Positions 47,261 to 58,752 of a DNA stretch of 64,000 nucleotides are shown piece by piece. Numbering within the stretch: position 1 is the stretch's first letter; every line of letters begins with the position of its first letter. Both the position numbers and the translations under genes were made by a program. The notes under the pieces are model-generated. The model worked only from the letters and a program-made list of their open reading frames with translations, did no database searches and was not told the origin of the DNA. Source of the stretch: Dicyema japonicum (taxonomy: Eukaryota > Dicyemida > Rhombozoa > Dicyemidae); contig RDEW01000015.1 of the NCBI GenBank assembly GCA_011109175.1, positions 142,310-206,309 on the forward strand. Reading direction: 5' to 3'.

Positions 47261-48118
47261 CATTAACAACTTCAATGTATGAGATTGATGATTTTTATTC
47301 TAATCTATTATAAATATATTCTCAACTTTAGGCAGATAAATTTTTGTTGCAGGAGACTAGAATTCTAAAACGGAAATCAAACATAGTGGTGAAAACTGTA
47401 TTACAAACCACGGAAGGGTCATAGCAACTCTAAGAAACCAGTAATACCCACAATTTGTTTCAATACAACATTTCAGTATGATTTTAAATACAAATGAGTT
47501 GGCTTCAGAGGAATAAAAAGATGCAATAAAAATTTTCAATCAAATCGATCATATTATGTGTGAACGGACGCTCAATATACTACTAACGGACTCTTATTGA
47601 TATAAAAGAACGTTAAAAAAATAACGATGATAGATTGTAATCATTTAGCTGAGATTCTGGAAGCTCTAAGGAATAACTGTTCCGAACTGTGTTATGCCAA
47701 AAACATAGAAAATTGTGCAGACCCCCTCAAAAATTGAGACCATAGTTCTATTAACGTGTGTCAGAACCTTGTCTGTCATAACTCTGAGTCGAGTTCAAGT
47801 TCTATTATCGTCGAGTCGAAGTGGATTTAGACGGTCTACCGCTGATATTGTTAGGAGTTATCGATAGGTTATTCCAAAGTCACAAAAATAATGTAAATTT
47901 TGTGAGTTGAGTTGTAGAAATAAACTACTGCTTGTTCACAAAAACATTCTAAAGAAGACTGTCTAAGGATTGTAGGTGACACTTTGATGACTAACAGTAA
48001 TCCTGGTAAAGTCATGACCATTAAGCAGAGGAACCCTGACTAGAGTATAAAATCAAAGAATAACACGAAAATAATAACCAATAATAATCATGCACTCACA
48101 GTGGGCGTGTTTGTAATA
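47261..48118. other. AT-rich spacer
   Basis: No recognised gene or repeat. It holds the 3' flank of TVP23 on the right side. Confidence 0.35.
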
Positions 48119-48785
48119 TTAGAAAATAACTAGAATAACCCAAATAATTACAGAACTGATAAACTTGGAAGAGAAATAACCTTTAGCAGCATCAGAAAGA
48201 GTCTTTCCCTTAGCACCAGACCAACACCTTAGATATCCATACAAATTAGACCCCAACATAACAAGACAGAGACAGTCAATCAGCTACAATAATTACAATA
48301 GCAAACCACCCACTTTACTTTCAAAGAAAATAAATGAAATACAGCCAATAATGACCACACTGCAGGGACTAATAGTAGTCCACTCCAAAAAACCACGTTT
48401 TGATGACGATTCTGGACCTTATTGTCAGACTCAAAGTGCCAAATGTTCTCCCCACAGTCATTCACGTAATTCCACCAGCGAAGCCCAACCAGGAACCGTC
48501 CTGAGAGTTTTATACAGCAATTTACCTGTCACGTTTTTTACTGTCCAAAAATCAAAAGCAACAAAAACAAGAACAAGTGAGAAAATGGTGGTGTAGTTTG
48601 AGAAAAATATGGTTGAAAATAGGTAAAAAACGAGAGCAAGTGAACGGAAGAAAAAGTGAAAAAATATAATTTGGTTAAGTCTAAACTATTTTAGTTAACA
48701 AACTTGTTTGAATTTGTATTTAAGTTAAATTCTGATGGTAATTCCACTATGGTGTTCTATTAATTTAATTAGACACAAGAACCAT
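48119..48785 (-). CDS. TVP23: Golgi membrane protein TVP23
   Basis: Five exons (48783-48785, 48704-48756, 48526-48680, 48307-48500, 48119-48283) with introns of 26, 23, 25 and 23 nt give 189 residues, all in frame. TVP23 (FAM18 in older naming) is a small multispanning protein of the trans-Golgi, linked to vesicle traffic. Visible are [38 protein letters not shown] (the family hallmark), GENIWHFESDNKVQNRHQN, FWSGLLLVPAVWSLLAVFHL, FSLKVKWVLIDCLCLVMLG and SNLYGYLRCW, closely parallel to animal TVP23. Four hydrophobic segments are expected. As in BCKDHA, the first coding exon is just the ATG, followed directly by an intron; no other ATG precedes the conserved part. Confidence 0.95.
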
Positions 48786-48877
48786 TAACGTCAGTTTGAA
48801 ATTTTATTAAAATATTTAAATTAATTTATATAATTTATTAAAATATATGCATGACATATTGCATGACATAATTCTTT

Positions 48878-48975
48878 GGTTGAGCTAGTGACGTGGCTAT
48901 ATTGCACACATGTCTTTTTCGTGCTTTTCTTCGGGATCTTTCACTATTAGCTCGTTCAATGTAAGAGGATTGAAG
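48878..48975 (+). mobile_element. LINE-B 5' end fused to a Jockey-like LINE
   Basis: GGTTGAGCTAGTGACGTGGC at 48880 matches the family-B 5' ends at 19188 and 36756. It is followed by the endonuclease start FTISSFNVRGLKD (compare SLLTFNVKGLSS). Right after it the text changes to a Jockey-like first ORF. Confidence 0.65.
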
Positions 48976-51900
48976 GATTTTTTGGTTTTTACTCTCGTTG
49001 TTGCTATGAGGAATACGATAATATTTCCAGATAAAGATATGTTTAAAAACTTTGAGAAGGAAGTCAGTGTTACTGCTATCCTAGAAGTAAAAAACTCAGC
49101 GATGGGTGCACTCCGAATATTCAATACTCTATGTAGTATGGATTCTCTCAAGGTGGCTCGAATATCGCGCCGACACACAGGAGAATTTCTCCTGAACTTT
49201 AAAACTACAAGTGATTTGGAAGGTTTCCGGAATCAACTAGAAGAAAGAAAACCTTTTGGAGTTAATGGACATTCATTACAAAAAGCTACGCCAAGACCCT
49301 CAGTAGTTATGCTCAAAGGTCTTCCGACGTGGATTGAAACCAATGAGTTGGAAGAATACCTTGGAACGATATTGGGAGAAAAATTTACGGTTGAAAGATT
49401 TGAAAAGCAGGGCATCAGACTATCTGTTGCCAAACTTACAATTTCGGACAGAAATGAGGCTGAATCTCTTGTAAGATTTGGACTGATAATTGGATATCTG
49501 AAGATAAAAGCTGAATGGTTCAATAAACCAGAGATCCAATGTTTTCGCTGTCAACAGCTTGGCCATATTGCTCGTTTTTCAAGAATGTTGAAAGATGCCT
49601 TGTTTGTTCTGGGTCACATAGAAGATCGCAGTGTTCGGTTACAAACAATAATAAGTCGTGTGTGAATTGTGGTTCATCCAGCCACTTTGCCAATTATGGA
49701 GGATGCCCCAAGGCTGTTGAAGTTAACATAGCGAAGAAAAACAAAATTGACCAAAAAAGGAAAAAATCGAATGGAAAATTATCTCTTAAACGAGAAAATG
49801 CCCATAATGGAGAAAGTGAAGTTTCCAATATTGGAACGAATAAGAAATTAAGAATGTATGAGCAGACTGGCTGGAATATGACGGATAATAAGAAACCTTC
49901 TAAAAAAGAAACAGTAGAAGTTTCAACACAGACAAGCAGTCTTGATGAGAGTGACCAGGCGGAAGCACCTGTTAGAAAAGTGACTTTTGGAGTTGCTACA
50001 CAGACTATCGAGACTCACTCAAACATCTTGTCTGAAAATGAAGAAGTAGTAGCTTCCAACTCGATTTTTGACAAGTTGGAGAGAAGCATTAAAGATATGA
50101 CTATAACAAAAAAGGATTCTAAATTTTTACTAGACTTGGTGGCGCTCTTAAGAAGAGAGGGCAGTCACCAAAAAAACCAGAAGTAGTCAGGATAACCCTG
50201 ATTAATGCCCGTTCTCTTCGGAAACGGGCTTCAGTGCTGGTTGCTCACGATCCAGATGGATGTTCTAATTATAAACGAAACTAAATTGAAGAAAAGACCA
50301 TTTAAAATTGATGGATACGACTCATTAGATATTTTTTGGAAGACTGGTTCTTGTGCTGGAACAGAACTTCAATTTACTGCAAAACTTCTTTAAATACAAG
50401 ACTACCCACATCAATGAAGAAAATCTTTGTGAACTAGCAAGCATTCAACTACAAACAACCATGGGATGGATAACTATCGGAGGAATCTATTCTAAAAAAC
50501 TACGAGAGTATCCATGGATTGTTGACAAATTTATGGAAAACAATGAATATCCAATCCTTGTTGGGGACATGAACGCTAAACATACTGACTATGGTTGTGT
50601 AACAACCAATCAAGATGGAAAATGCCTTGTAAAATGGATGAAGTCTGGAGAATTAAAGATTTTAACTTCAGTCGAAATTAATCACTTTGCACCAAGTGGG
50701 GACAAGCTCGGAGTTTTTGTGATGCCTCAGAATCTGAGCAAAATTTGTGAGCACCCATATGTGGAGCAAGATATTGGAAGCGACCATCTTCCACAAACTT
50801 TGGAATAAGGACGGGGCCTATATCTGCTGAAAGAACTTTTGTTGGCTACAATTTTAATAATGTCAACTGGGTTGATTTCGATTATTTTATACGGGTGAAA
50901 CTGGGAAATGTCTGTGATCTATTGATCTTGGATTCCTCAGATATTGATTACTTGGATGACAAAATTAGGACTTTGATAGTGTGTTATTTGGACGAATATG
51001 GAAATAAAAAATTCCGTATGCCGCATGGATGCTTATCAATGAGCTTAAAAGAAGATTCCCTCTATCGAGAGAAAAAATCACTTGAAAGTAAACTGAAAAG
51101 ATGTTGGAACATTCCCGACTCGGAAAAGCTAAAGGTTCAGATCAGCTTCGTGAAAAATGAATTAATGGAAATCCAAACGATACAGGAAAATAAATGGAGA
51201 AGAGAATGCTCAAAGATCAATAACAAGAATGCAGACTTTTGGAAAGTATTCGCGAGATTGAAATCCTCTGATGATAAATGTGATGAAATACACCTAAAAT
51301 CATCCAATGGTTGTTGTATTTCAAAGGGAGAAATCAAAGAAATTCTACAACAACAGTTAGCAAAAATTTAAGAAGTAGATCCTGCTTCCATTATGTGAAT
51401 TTCGAAGCAATAATCGTCACTATGATAGGATGGTGTTAATAAAGGGTCCTATGTGTACTCCTATTTCCCCTGAATAAGTAAAAATTGCGATTTGTAGCTG
51501 CAAGAACAAAACCCCTGGATGGTATTTTATCCCAATGAAAATATTCAAGAATGCAAATGCTATGTTAATTGATGCATTAACCATGCTTTATAATGCCTCG
51601 TGGAAACTTGCTCACGTTCCATCGACCTGGAAAAAGTCGATTGTTCAGATGATTGGAAAGAAAGGAAAATCAAGATCTAATCCAGAAAATTATAGACCAA
51701 TTAGTCTTATTTCTTCAACTTCAAAAATTATGGAGAAAATTGTCTTCAATAGATTATCAAAAGTGGTTGATGAAAACAATTTTCTTGCAAACAATCAGTG
51801 GGGGTTCCGTAAAAATAGAGGAACTGAAGACTGTATCCGGGAACTTAGGAAGTCAATTCAAGAATCTATAAGTAAGAAAGAATACCTTACTGCAACGTGT

Positions 51901-52690
51901 TTGGACATATCCAAGGCTTTTGACAGTGTCTGGCATAAGGACTTCTCGAGACATTGTCAAAGGCGAACATTGGAAAGTCGGCGCTCATGTGGATTAGAGA
52001 CTTCCTTATGGGAAGAGAGTCTTATATTCGTGTGGGAAATATGCTCTCTAAAAAGATAAAACTAAGTAGAGGTGTTCCACAAGGTTCAATTTTGAGTCCC
52101 CTCCTCTTCAACTGTATAATGAGCGAGGTGCCAAAACAGGAACACATCAATACCAAAATGATAATCTATGCAGACGACATTCTAATTTTGGACACTAGTA
52201 TGAATAAATCATTATCATGGAAAAGAACATATGTCGAAAATCGAAGATTGGTGTCGGAATAATGGATTGACATTATCAAGAGAAAAAAGTTCTGTAACCT
52301 GGATAGCGAGAAATAGGAATCAATATGTTGATACAGGGAATGTTAAATTCTCGGAAAACCTGATATACCTTGGAGTATGCATTAACAAAAAAGGATCGTT
52401 TAAAGAGCACATCAAAATACGAAGAGAGAAAGCTACGGGAATGCTCAAGTCCCTACTCCGCTTTCATTTGTCTCCAAATACTTTTATGTTTGTCTACAAA
52501 ACGTGTATTGAACCTTTCCTAATATATGGATATCAAGGTTGGTTTAAAACAGAGGAGGAATCAGTCCTACTAACTAAATTAGAAAAGACAAGAAGGCATG
52601 CAATTAAACTCGCACGTGGATTGGATTTAGCATCTGAAATTGATGAATGACACCAACCATGTAATCATCAACAATGGGATACTTACTCCT
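48976..52690 (+). mobile_element. Long Jockey-clade LINE (family F), ORF1 and ORF2
   Basis: ORF1 (48976-50186) is gag-like: VMLKGLPTWIETNELEEYLG, then three zinc knuckles, CFRCQQLGHIARFC, CLVCSGSHRRSQC and CVNCGSSSHFANYGGC. A one-base loss near 49578 splits ORF1 inside the first knuckle. ORF2 starts near 50190 with an AP-endonuclease (LIINETKLKKR, LVGDMNAKHTDYG, DIGSDHLP). The RT (51535-52650) follows: NPENYRPISLISSTSKIMEK, NNQWGFRKNRGTEDCI, CLDISKAFDSVWHKD, RGVPQGSILSPLLFN, IYADDILILDTS (catalytic YADD near 52167) and FSENLIYLGVCINKKGSFKE. Only about seven disruptions break 3.7 kb, so this is the youngest-looking LINE in the window. Confidence 0.88.
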
Positions 52691-52752
52691 TATGTAAACT
52701 TAATACAAACACCATTAAAAGTATGAATAAGTAAGCACAAATTAAAATCACA

Positions 52753-53239
52753 CTAACTACTAATAGGACGTGTCTTAGTGACAGACTTCTTAACCGGTGT
52801 CTTCTTTGATACAATTTTTTTCTTTGTATCCTTAGTAACCTTTGTAGGCTTAACAGGTTTCTTAGCTTTCGCGGTTGTCCTCCTTACTACACTGGAATTC
52901 TTTTTAGAATTAGCCACTGAAGTTCTTTTGGTAGTTGAAGGTACCTTGGCAGATATATTCAAGGTTTGACAGTATTTTTTCCTGAAGATTTAGAGACACT
53001 GGAAGTCTTAATCTGAGTTAACAGAATACTTTTTAACTTGCTTTTCTTTAGTAGTACTCACCTTAGACACCGTACTAGCTGTCTTTTGAGGGTTTGATGA
53101 TCTACAAAAAATAAACGGTAATCAAAACCTTTTCTTAGCAGACATTTTCTTCTAGCGTTTTTGGCCAGATCACTCTCAGGTAAACAAAAAGCCCCAGAAG
53201 CTCCGACACCCTGAGATTGTAAAAAAGAGAAAAAGTACA
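52753..53239 (-). CDS. Lysine-rich basic protein, histone H1 tail-like
   Basis: The last exon (about 52753-52942) encodes VPSTTKRTSVANSKKNSS, RRTTAKAKKPVKPTKVTKD and KKTPVKKSVTKTRPISS, a Lys/Ser/Thr/Pro tail with a TPVKK motif as in linker histones. A 26-nt intron (52943-52968) joins it in phase to TSSVSKSSGKNT. Upstream, after another intron of 27 nt ending near 53099, is SAKKRSSNPQKTASTVSK, and before that GVGASGAFCLPESD, which resembles the GTGASGSFKL end of the H1 globular domain. The join between 52995 and 53060 is ambiguous, and one base is missing in an A-run near 53145. No globular domain could be found upstream, so H1 identity is tentative. Confidence 0.45.
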
Positions 53240-53697
53240 CTTAATCTATATAACTTAACTTAATAGTACTTTGACTACCATGAGTTGTTATATAACTTTG
53301 AGTTGTAGTTGTCTTTAATTTTGCACTCGTACGGGGTTTGATATTTCTTTCAAAATCACATCCGAGAGCTAAATGTCGGTTATTAAAAGTTACCATTTCA
53401 GTAAAATTTGTATTATTATCTTTGTTTCAATATTTGGAATTTCATGTCATTTATTTTTACAATTTCAATATTAAGAGTATTTATAATCATCTCACTGCAG
53501 TTATAATAACCGTTAGCCGAAATGCTGTTATATTCAACTAAACAACCTATATTAGTGGCAATCCATGTTAATCCAGAAGAAACATATATATCATTTGATA
53601 AAAAGTTAAACAATATTTCAAAAATTATGTAATTTTTCTTCCAATTAAGGTCAAAATCAAATCGTCCTATTTTTTTCAAAATTAAAAATTGCGTCAT
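53240..53697 (-). CDS. Unrecognised gene next to the lysine-rich locus
   Basis: A minus-strand ATG at 53697 opens 93 residues (LILKKIGRFDFDLNWKKNYI, FEILFNFLSNDIYVSSGLTW). A second open piece (about 53378-53238) reads CDFERNIKPRTSAKLKTTTT and ends in a stop near 53238. A 25-nt GT-AG intron (about 53371-53395) lies between them, but one frame conflict remains. It may be a separate gene, or the N-terminal part of the same basic protein as the neighbour. I cannot name the family. Confidence 0.35.
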
Positions 53698-53859
53698 TTA
53701 AATTTTCATATTTAATCTAATTAAATATAATGTGATTACAGTATTATTAATTTTATATGTAACTTCAATTATTCCACTAAATAACATTACAACTCGGTCG
53801 TCTTCTAATACACCCCAGTCATAAATCACAGACCATTTGGCAAAAGAAGCAATGTTAGG

Positions 53860-54520
53860 GGGTGGAAAGAGTCAAATCAGGTGATGTAGTGTTGTCATAA
53901 GCTCTATAGGGTGTTCTTGTGTTCATCCGATTAAGGGATTATGAAGTTATTCAGTAGAGAGAAGGAGATTTCCTCTGGCATCAGTAGTTTGGCCTTTGTA
54001 CCAGGTCTGGTGTTTCGCGTTGAGGTCGCCACATATCAACAAACATAACACATTCAGGGAGAAGGTAAATTCCTTTGGGTAGGAGCTGGCAGGAAGAATG
54101 TACATGTTCGCAATTGTGATATTTTTTATTCTTGTACAGATGGAGATCCCAATGTATTCCACGGGAGATGGAGGATTGTAATGTGAAGGCGTTATTGTGT
54201 ACCCGATCACACTTTTCACGAGAGTAATAACTCCTCCACGGGCAAACTGGCGGTCCTTCCTGATAACAGTGTATCGGGAAGTGTTTGGAGTGGTGGAAGA
54301 GTGTGTCAGTTTCGTCCTTCCTGTCGACGTCGTATTTCTTTAAGAAAAATTCCTGAGCTCGTTATCTTTTTTCTCAATCCATTTATGTTGAGTTTGATGA
54401 TGGAAAGAGATTTCGCTGATCCAGGATTGGGTTTGAAGTCTCCAGAGATGATTAAGAGCGTTTTTAACAGGTCAGATGAGTAATACTGAGAGCCGTCCAA
54501 GAAAGACATTCTTCTTTGAT
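53860..54520 (-). mobile_element. LINE-A 5' part with mutated 2A-like motif
   Basis: The minus-strand frame from 54509 has TLLIISGDFKPNPGS, the 2A position with the final Pro changed to Ser and the core degraded, then LSIIKLNINGLRKKI. The endonuclease follows with NITIANMYILPASSYPKEF and LLICGDLNAKHQTWYKGQ. The element stops near 53860, so only the 5' portion exists. That is unusual for a LINE and suggests a rearrangement. Confidence 0.75.
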
Positions 54521-55057
54521 TGGGGTGAGCAAATGATATTTTTACTGTGTGACTAATTTCACAGCGCCACTAAGGCAAACCAAATGACGATATAAATGTG
54601 ACAGTCAAGTGTGACAGATGAATCCACAACAACCATCAACAAATTTCATTAGTAACAAAAATCTATTATTTTTAAGTTCATTTAAATCAGGTAAAATGTT
54701 CTGTATTTTATTTTCATCTAAAGTTGTGTAAATTTATCAACTTCAAAAAGTAGAGAAAACCTCACCATCCCAATCGTCATCAATAAACAGGTTTACTAAA
54801 TCTTATAAAATTGATTTAAACGGGTCCTGTAGGTATGTTGAACATTTTACAAGTTCCTCGACATCTTTAGGTAAAAAGTCATCTTTTTTAAATCTTATAA
54901 AATTTATTTAGATAGATAAGTGGAACATTATACCAAAATACCTCGTGATGTTTATTTATGAACATGTCTAAAACTTGAAAAAATCAATTGGAGGCCATTT
55001 TGAACCCGTAGCCTAAGCCACTTTAGCCCGACACCTAACCACTAAGCCACCTGTGTA
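54521..55057. other. AT-rich spacer with a tRNA-like scrap
   Basis: No gene. At 54999-55054 the minus strand has GGTGGCTTAGTGGTTAGG and GGGTTCAAAAT, resembling Pol III A and B boxes. However, the arms do not pair into a tRNA, so it is at best a tRNA-derived SINE head. Confidence 0.35.
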
Positions 55058-55107
55058 GATTAATAATAATAATAATAATAAAGCCTTTTCACGAGAGCCA
55101 TGAAGGC
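55058..55107 (-). mobile_element. SINE-A 3' fragment
   Basis: (TAA)n on the plus strand followed by AGCCTTTTCACGAGAGCCAT, the 3' end of SINE-A. The rest of the element is absent. Confidence 0.7.
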
Positions 55108-55499
55108 ATTCAGATTGTGTTTTTTATAAATTATTTTGTGACTCATACGTGTTATCTGTTTTGATTTCTGTTTATAAGGTTGTATCTATAATTCACTATA
55201 TGGGCTTTTAACGATTATAAATATATAGAAAAGGAATATTAAGATTGATTATTATAAACATGACCAGTCATAATCAAGAATAAAAATTGGTTAGTTATTG
55301 TCCAGACCACAACATTTGCGTGTAATAGATTCATTTTTTCACGGGAAAATAAAAACAAAAAGGTTAAATAAGGTTCCCTTGTAAACCACCATTTGTACCA
55401 GTCTCATCCAAGGTCCCCTCTTTTTGCGCAAATTCTCTTAGTTCATCGAGATCGTCCCTTTAGCTCTTCATTAAACACGGAGGTAGAGTTGTCCTGGGC
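55108..55499. other. AT-rich spacer
   Basis: No gene recognised. Confidence 0.4.
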
Positions 55500-58400
55500 C
55501 TTTATTTTATTTATTTTTTTAATAACCCCGGGAACACCGAGAAAGAAAGACAAAAGAGTCAAACAGTTAGGTGATCCCAGTCCTCGCAATCAATTGTGCC
55601 ATTCGACGTCTGTGATCTTCCATTGTCCCCACTACTTTCCTCTCTGTCTTGCAGAGGAATCCGATCGCGGAGGGGAATTTCTTATCCAATCGATCTTCTC
55701 TTGCCATGGAAAGGATCAGGCGAAGAGGGTTTCCATCTTCCTTACAGACACGAAGAATTCCGGAACCACGACTACGGATCTTAGCTTCCATGAGTGGGTC
55801 GACTGTTGATCCATTACGTGGGCAAAGTATACTGATTGTTTTCTGGTGTATTGAGTTGACTCTGTGGACCATAATCTCCGATAGCGCGAATCTCCATGCA
55901 ACGGAGGCATACTTAACGGCATGCGCGATTGTTTGTTGGTAGAAGGTAGAAACAGAAAAGTCCATATTTCTCAGGGTCCTCCGGACTAGGGCCCGTAAGA
56001 CGTTAATTTTCTGAAGGCCCCTGGTGATCATGTCTTTTGCGTGAAATTTCAAAGTGAGTAGACTGTCGTACTTGACTCCAAGGACAGTGGGGAACCTTGT
56101 CACTGGAATCCGAGTGGGACCAATAAAAATCATCCTTAAGACCTTAGAACGACGGTCCGAAGTGAATGTGGAACAGATAGACTTGGTTGCAGAAATCGTT
56201 AGTCGATTGCCAACAATCCAATCGTGGAGAGTGTTCAATTTTGTCTGAGTTTTAAGGGATGCGACTTGCGTCGAGCGGTTCCGTATTGCAATGACTACAT
56301 CGTCTGCGTAGGATAATAGCAGGGAATCTTTGTCTCCATCATTAGGTAGATCGTGTAGGAATAAGTTGAATAGAATTGGTGAAAATGGAGACCCCTGGGG
56401 TACCCCGTTCGGTAGTAATCGTGATCTAGATCTGAGATCACCACTGACTACTCTTCCACGTCTTCCAGACAAAAAGTTGGCCAGCCATAATTTCACATTC
56501 GGACGAATAAATAATAAAGCCTTTTCACGAGAGCCATAATATAGCTCCGCATAGGCAGGACACACACTTTATTTAAGTAAAGAACAGTTAATTTTAACTA
56601 ATCGTAGGAATGATCTTCACTTCTTTTTCTTGTGTGTGGGTCCTTTCTAGACAATCCAGTTCCGTAGTGAGTATCCACTGATGACGGCGTCACTCGTCAA
56701 ACCATTAGGACGAATATTAGTAGAAAATATTTTTCCAACCAGGATTTTCTTCGAAACAGTGTCAATGGCTTTGTTGATGTCAATAGAAACCAAGATTGTG
56801 CGTTTGTGAGGCGGGGGATGGGTGTTAAAACCGTCGGCAATGAAATGCAATAGGGTTGCCAAGTATGTAGCGGTAGACCTACCGCGGAGGAAACCATGTT
56901 GAAATATAGGACGTGGAGATACGGAATAATGACTGATAATACAAGTTTCTCCATAATTTTTGACAGTGTGCTGGTAACGGAAATAGGCCTGTAGGATGCA
57001 GGTTCTGTCTTTGGTTTCCCAGCCTTCAATATTTGGTCTGATGATAGAATTCTTCCAAATCTTGGGATAATATTATAGTTAATGGACAGGTTGTATATTT
57101 GCGTGAGGTAGCCAATTGCGTAGTGGTTTAGGTGAATAGAAGATACTTTGTCAGGCTCGCACGCCCGTGAGCTCTTTAATATGGTGATCACATCCAAGAC
57201 TTGGTCATCTGAGAATAGTTTGTGGTAAAGTTCCTTCTTCAGTTTATGGGCACGCACCCAAATATCCAGGTGTTTCGAGCATGGTTTGAAGCTAATTCCA
57301 ACGTAATGTTTCATAAAGATGTTAGGATGTAAGTGGCATCAGTGTTCAAGAGAAGGCTTTCCTGTTCCGTCTGTATCATCCAGCTCCGACTTGACTTGTC
57401 TAAGAGTTTTCCAGAAATGTCGGGATGAATTTTTCCTGTCGAGGTGGTTAACTAAATGCTGCCATCTCTTGTCCTTGTGTTCTTTTATGCTCTGACAGAT
57501 CCTTTTATTTAGTTGTCTGAGGGCTGTCAAAGACTTCATGTCCAACAGATGGCATCTCTTCAGCCGGTCTCTTTGTTTTATAGGACTTATTGTATAAGAG
57601 CTGAGGGTAGGAATAAACTTCTTGCATGACGATACAGGAATAAAAATATGGTCAGCTTTCTGAATGGCAGAGCTGATAATTTCTGCGGCCTCATCAATCT
57701 AGCGTATTGGGGAGGATAATCTCCGGGCCAAGAATTTATCCACAAGGTTACTGAAACCGGACCAGTAAACCTTCGTATAATCTTTGAATCTTTTTGATTC
57801 CGCCGGCCGTCTCCTGTATAGTCGAATACCTCTCAATTTTAAAGGATTGGATTGTGGTCACTGGAGAAGCCGTAAAAGACGTTCCAGGAAATGAGTCCAG
57901 CCAGGAAGGTGAGCATAGTGTTAAGTCGGGGGATGTGCAGCTATCAGTCATCCTTAATGGGGTCCTCGTATGTGAGTTAGGGTTGTTCAGTATAATCAGG
58001 TCAAGAAGATAATTTACAATGAGTTCTCCTCGGTTATCAGATGATTGGGAAGTGAGCCAAACTGGATGTCGTGCATTAAGATCCCCACATAACAGTAGAT
58101 TTTTCAATGTTGAAATGCGTGATAAATCAGGGGTGTAAGATGTCGGACACAATCCTTGTGAGGAGGAATATATAAATTAGCCAAATGGATCCAAAAGGAC
58201 GGGAATAACTCGATTTTGACAGTAATCTGCTCCAAAGTCTTGTCGGTGCCAAAAGGTCTGAGGTTCGTTGAGTTGTATCCATAAAGGAAAATCGTTCTTT
58301 ATAATAGTAAGTAGTCTTCCTCCACGTCTTCCCTGACGATCTTTACGGATCACTGTGTATCCGGGAAAAGAGGGTGTTGATATGGAGGGAGATAGCTTGG

Positions 58401-58720
58401 ACTACTGTATTAAAGCGAGATCAGCCTCATTTTCTCGGAGGAGTGCCCGGAGTTCAAAGGTTTTCTTCCTGATCCCATTCGTATTCAGTTGTATAATTGT
58501 AAAATCTCTCCATGAACCAGGATTGGTTTCGGCGTCTCCACATAAAAGAATCAGAAGTCTGGACAAATGGCGACACCAGATAGGGTCGAAGACACAGGAG
58601 TTGAAAGGACCACCGGACGGTGGGGAGAAGCTGTTGGCTCTTTTCGTCCTGGGCCTTCATCGGAATAATCTTCCTTGTTCCATTAAAAAGAGGAATATTA
58701 AATTTAATAATTAATCTTAA
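55500..58720 (-). mobile_element. LINE-A, near full length, with SINE insertion
   Basis: Read right to left. Near 58560-58500: LLILLCGDAETNPGS (2A-like position, final Pro changed to Ser), then FTIIQLNTNGIRKK. The endonuclease has LLLCGDLNARHPVWLTSQ at about 58110-58050 and NSHTRTPLRMTDSCTSPDLT. The RT has LKAGKPKTEPASYRPISVTS, STLSKIMEKLVL and LVSIDINKAIDTVSKKIL, then a SINE insertion (56510-56707). It continues with LWLANFLSGRRGRVVSGDLR, NGVPQGSPFSPILFNLFLHD, LSYADDVVIAIRNRSTQ (catalytic YADD) and the C-terminal end RRMAQLIARTGIT at 55567. The 332-residue frame at 56565-55567 is the longest in the window. The 3' UTR ends with the family signature near 55535. Confidence 0.88.
56510..56707 (-). 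mobile_element. SINE-A copy 3 with 9-bp target duplication
   Basis: A complete SINE-A in reverse orientation interrupts the LINE-A RT. The 9-bp direct repeat GGACGAATA flanks it at 56501-56509 and 56708-56716, and the LINE text continues on both sides. This fixes both ends of the SINE: the 5' end GGTTTGACGAGTGACG and an A/T-rich (TTA)n-type 3' tail. Confidence 0.92.
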
Positions 58721-58752
58721 ATGAATTAAAATTTTTCTAAATTTATATAAAA

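Noticed and set aside
54999..55054. tRNA-like sequence with A- and B-box resemblance
   Set aside because: Acceptor, anticodon and T arms do not pair, so it is not a tRNA gene; at best a SINE head.
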